NCBI GenBank assembly: GCA_030625445.1
Contig: DAOUQU010000081.1
Span: 1 to 7,002, forward strand
Length of the DNA: 7,002 nucleotides
From: Gammaproteobacteria bacterium
GTDB taxonomy: Bacteria > Pseudomonadota > Gammaproteobacteria > Chromatiales > Chromatiaceae
Direction: 5' to 3'
In this document: positions 4,842-7,002 of the stretch, piece after piece
Layout: every line of letters begins with the position of its first letter
How positions within the stretch are numbered: position 1 is the stretch's first letter
Translations under genes and position numbers: made by a program
The notes under the pieces: model-generated
Seen by the model: the letters and a program-made list of their open reading frames with translations, nothing else
The model's database searches: none
Told to the model about the DNA's origin: nothing

Positions 4842-6200
4842 ATGGAAAACCTGATTGCCAACCTCACCGAAATCACAGGAACTATCGCCGGGTATGCCTG
4901 GGGTATTCCTTCCATTGTGCTGCTGGTTGGAACCGGGCTCTATCTCAGCATTCGTTTGCGGGGCATCCAGTTCCGTGGTTTTCGTCATGCCACCAACCTG
5001 GTGCAGGGCAAGTACGACAAAGCCGATGACCCCGGTGAAGTCACCCATTTCCAGGCCCTCTCGACAGCCCTTTCCGCCACTATAGGAACTGGAAATATTG
5101 CCGGTGTCGCCACCGCCATCACGCTGGGTGGTCCCGGGGCCGTCTTCTGGATGTGGATTACCGCCCTTGTCGGCATGGCCACCAAATATGCATCCTGCAC
5201 CCTGGCGCTCAAGTACCGCTACCTGCATCCCAACGGCGAGGTCTCCGGCGGTCCCATGTATACACTGCGTGATGGCCTGGGAATGCCAAAGCTCGGTGCA
5301 GCCTTTGCGGTATTCACTCTGATCGCCTCCTTCGGTATCGGCAACATGGTGCAGGCCAACTCGGTTGTTGACGGCATCGGCTTCATCATCCCGGATCTTG
5401 CGGAATATAAAACGACGTTGGGCGTCATCATGGGCATTGCAGTCGGCCTGGTCATCATCGGCGGCATCAAGCGCATCGCCAAAATCGCTTCCATCATTGT
5501 GCCGTTCATGGCGGTCGCCTACATCCTTGCATCGCTGACCATACTGGTCATGAATTTCACAGCTATTCCTGATGCCTTGTGGACCATCATCAACCATGCG
5601 CTGAACCCCTGGGCAGCCGGCGGCGGCGCCATTGGCGCTGCTATACAATACGGTGTCGCCCGCGGTGTTTTCTCGAATGAATCCGGTCTGGGCTCCGCTC
5701 CCATGGCCCATGCAGCCGCCCGCACCAGCGAACCCGTGCGTGAAGGTCTGGTCGCCATGCTCGGTCCATTTATCGATACCCTGGTTATCTGCACCATGAC
5801 TGCACTGGTGATTATCATCGTCGGTGCCTGGGGGGACGCCCGCCCGGAGGAGCTGACAGGCGCGGCGCTCTCCGCCTATGCCTTCAGTCAGGCTCTGGGG
5901 GACGTCGGCGGCTGGGTGGTTGGATTCGGGCTGATGTTCTTCGCCTACTCTACGATCATCGCCTGGAGCTACTATGGCGACCGCAGCGCAGAATTCCTGT
6001 TTGGTGAAAAGGCGGTGCTGCCCTACAGAATCGTCTACATCGTGCTGGTGGTAGTCGGCGCCAGCGTACCGCTGCAGCTGGTGTGGAATTTTGCCGACAT
6101 TGCCAATATCTTCATGGCAGCACCCAACCTGATCAGTCTGGTTCTACTTGCCGGCGTGGTGAAAAAGCTCAGCGACGACTATTTTGAAAAGACGTTCTAG
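4842..6200 (+). CDS. Sodium:alanine/glycine symporter, AGCS family
   Basis: An inner-membrane secondary transporter that takes up small neutral amino acids, typically alanine or glycine, with sodium (family TC 2.A.25). The 452-residue length is normal for the family. About 10-11 hydrophobic segments are visible. Family signatures are clear: SATIGTGNIAGVATAI (78-93), GGPGAVFWMW (96-105), SGGPMYTL (135-142), IGNMVQANS (166-174), GVARGVFSNESGLGSAPMAHA (split here as GVARGVFSNE at 271-280 and SGLGSAPMAHA at 281-291) and YYGDRSAEFLFG (377-388). All look intact. The ribosome binding site is weak (AGAGAG, 4827-4832, nine bases before the ATG). The gene is more GC-rich and C-ending in codon use than its left neighbours, which may reflect higher expression. 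It stands alone, divergent from HiPIP and convergent with the next gene. Exact substrate cannot be read from sequence. Confidence 0.95.
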   Translation: MENLIANLTEITGTIAGYAWGIPSIVLLVGTGLYLSIRLRGIQFRGFRHATNLVQGKYDKADDPGEVTHFQALSTALSATIGTGNIAGVATAITLGGPGAVFWMWITALVGMATKYASCTLALKYRYLHPNGEVSGGPMYTLRDGLGMPKLGAAFAVFTLIASFGIGNMVQANSVVDGIGFIIPDLAEYKTTLGVIMGIAVGLVIIGGIKRIAKIASIIVPFMAVAYILASLTILVMNFTAIPDALWTIINHALNPWAAGGGAIGAAIQYGVARGVFSNESGLGSAPMAHAAARTSEPVREGLVAMLGPFIDTLVICTMTALVIIIVGAWGDARPEELTGAALSAYAFSQALGDVGGWVVGFGLMFFAYSTIIAWSYYGDRSAEFLFGEKAVLPYRIVYIVLVVVGASVPLQLVWNFADIANIFMAAPNLISLVLLAGVVKKLSDDYFEKTF

Positions 6201-6265
6201 CGAGGAGTGGCCTGCGGTGTGAGATCCTCTAAAACTGCCTATCCAGTGGGATGTGTCAAGATTTC

Positions 6266-7002
6266 TCATTCAGAGAGGCTATCTTCCTTAACACGGCGTC
6301 TGCGCCGAGCATCGACATACTCGCCTCCATGACGAATCAGGCCGTGGCTCCTGGGAACATAGACATCAACAGCCCGTGTCGAGTTGTAGACAAGAGTGAC
6401 ATTCGGCAGGGCGGGATACCGGGGGTTCTGCTCCCCGACATCTGAATCAACGCCATCTTTCTGTGCTGCACCGCTATCAGTCGCGACGCGCTCAGGCGCT
6501 ATCAACGGCAGTGACAGTGGCAATTGGTCGTGGTCGATCTCCGCCAGGCTTCTCTCCGGCAAATCAGTCAACTCAATAGTGATGCTCTCTTCCGGAGCAA
6601 GCTTGCGTCCGATCTGGTGCTGGTAGCCGTTGTCATCCTCAATCTGACACAGCGAGATGGTTTTATCACCTTTGTTGGCCAGCTTCATTCTGAAGATGAT
6701 TTGCTGCGGATTTTCATCGGATAAACCGAGGTGAATGTGAAAATCAAGGACGCGCTGCAGCATCAATCGATTGGCGTCTCTCAGCGGGAGCCTGCTCTCT
6801 TCATTGAGTTGGCAGCCGACGATCGACATCCAGTCGGCTGAATACTCTTTGAGGTAGCCTTCATATTCGACAATGGAGTCGTCATCCATGCGCATCTCGA
6901 CAACGACGCGATGTGCAATGTAGTTCTCCAGCACCGCTTCATAAGCCATGTTGTCGGCAAAACTGACCGAACCTGCCCCCAGTTTCTGCATGCGCTTCTC
7001 AT
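6266..7002 (-). CDS. Unrecognised soluble protein, N-terminus probably beyond the right edge
   Basis: The frame stays open to the window edge. The first internal ATG (6991) has only a poor ribosome binding site (GAGAAG), and its product begins MQKLGAGSVSFADNM, which reads like the middle of a protein, so I treat it as partial. I do not recognise the family. From that ATG, residues about 22-85 (ENYIAHRVVVEMRMDDD, then YEGYLKEYSADWMSIVG) look like a small beta barrel with an LSm-like rhythm. Residues about 83-145 (IIFRMKLANKGDKTISL, then GRKLAPEESITIELTDLP) look like an Ig-like beta sandwich. A low-complexity acidic linker (about 165-190) follows, then a conserved-looking VTLVYNSTRAVDVYVPRSHG and an end with five arginines. 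No membrane helix or signal peptide is visible in this part. It converges on the symporter with a 65-base gap, where I see no clear terminator. Fold comparisons are inference from spacing of hydrophobic residues. Confidence 0.6.
   Translation of the reverse strand, partial: EKRMQKLGAGSVSFADNMAYEAVLENYIAHRVVVEMRMDDDSIVEYEGYLKEYSADWMSIVGCQLNEESRLPLRDANRLMLQRVLDFHIHLGLSDENPQQIIFRMKLANKGDKTISLCQIEDDNGYQHQIGRKLAPEESITIELTDLPERSLAEIDHDQLPLSLPLIAPERVATDSGAAQKDGVDSDVGEQNPRYPALPNVTLVYNSTRAVDVYVPRSHGLIRHGGEYVDARRRRRVKEDSLSE

Noticed and set aside
4815..5711. 298-codon open frame on the minus strand inside the symporter gene
   Set aside because: It lies opposite a gene with clear AGCS motifs throughout, its product is low-complexity and rich in Gly, Asp and His, and it has no recognisable domain. 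It is a shadow of codon bias.
6202..6229. GAGGA/TCCTC inverted repeat after the symporter as a terminator
   Set aside because: Only five base pairs with a long loop and no U-run; indistinguishable from chance.

Overview
The window looks like chromosome from a gammaproteobacterium with a rich periplasmic electron-transport repertoire, plausibly a sulfur-oxidising or phototrophic Chromatiales-type lineage. The main clues are a Tat-exported high-potential iron-sulfur protein (HiPIP), a NapC/NirT-type tetraheme cytochrome, a diheme cytochrome of the c4/c553 type, a REP-like palindrome with the GTAG head typical of gammaproteobacteria, and FNR-type binding sites. The lineage is an inference; there is no rRNA or marker gene to fix it.

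Layout: (1) 1-244 (+) is the C-terminal tail of a membrane protein cut by the left edge, probably a cytochrome b subunit. (2) 363-2325 (+) is a probable three-gene unit for the cell envelope: a periplasmic FKBP-type prolyl isomerase, a membrane-anchored tetraheme quinol dehydrogenase with a very acidic tail, and an exported ankyrin-repeat protein. (3) 2326-2381 is a convergent gap with a REP-like hairpin. (4) 2382-3173 (-) is an exported diheme cytochrome c with an odd basic tail, divergent from (5) 3287-3964 (+), a YugP-type membrane zinc metallopeptidase; an 8+8 bp dyad lies between them. (6) 3965-4245 has no credible gene but holds two strong inverted repeats and an intrinsic terminator for the HiPIP gene. 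(7) 4246-4578 (-) is the HiPIP gene. (8) 4579-4841 is a divergent regulatory region with a near-ideal class II FNR promoter pointing at HiPIP, a second FNR-like box, and further dyads. (9) 4842-6200 (+) is a sodium:alanine/glycine symporter (AGCS family). (10) 6266-7002 (-) is the C-terminal part of an unrecognised soluble protein running off the right edge.

How the genes fit together: the left half combines a quinol-oxidising cytochrome, a periplasmic folding helper and a periplasmic protein-binding scaffold, which suggests maturation or assembly of a periplasmic redox chain whose terminal enzyme lies outside the window. The diheme cytochrome c and HiPIP are soluble carriers that could take electrons from such a chain. 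The most specific signal in the window is the promoter architecture of HiPIP, which predicts induction under low oxygen. No CRISPR array, tRNA, rRNA, insertion sequence or phage gene was seen.
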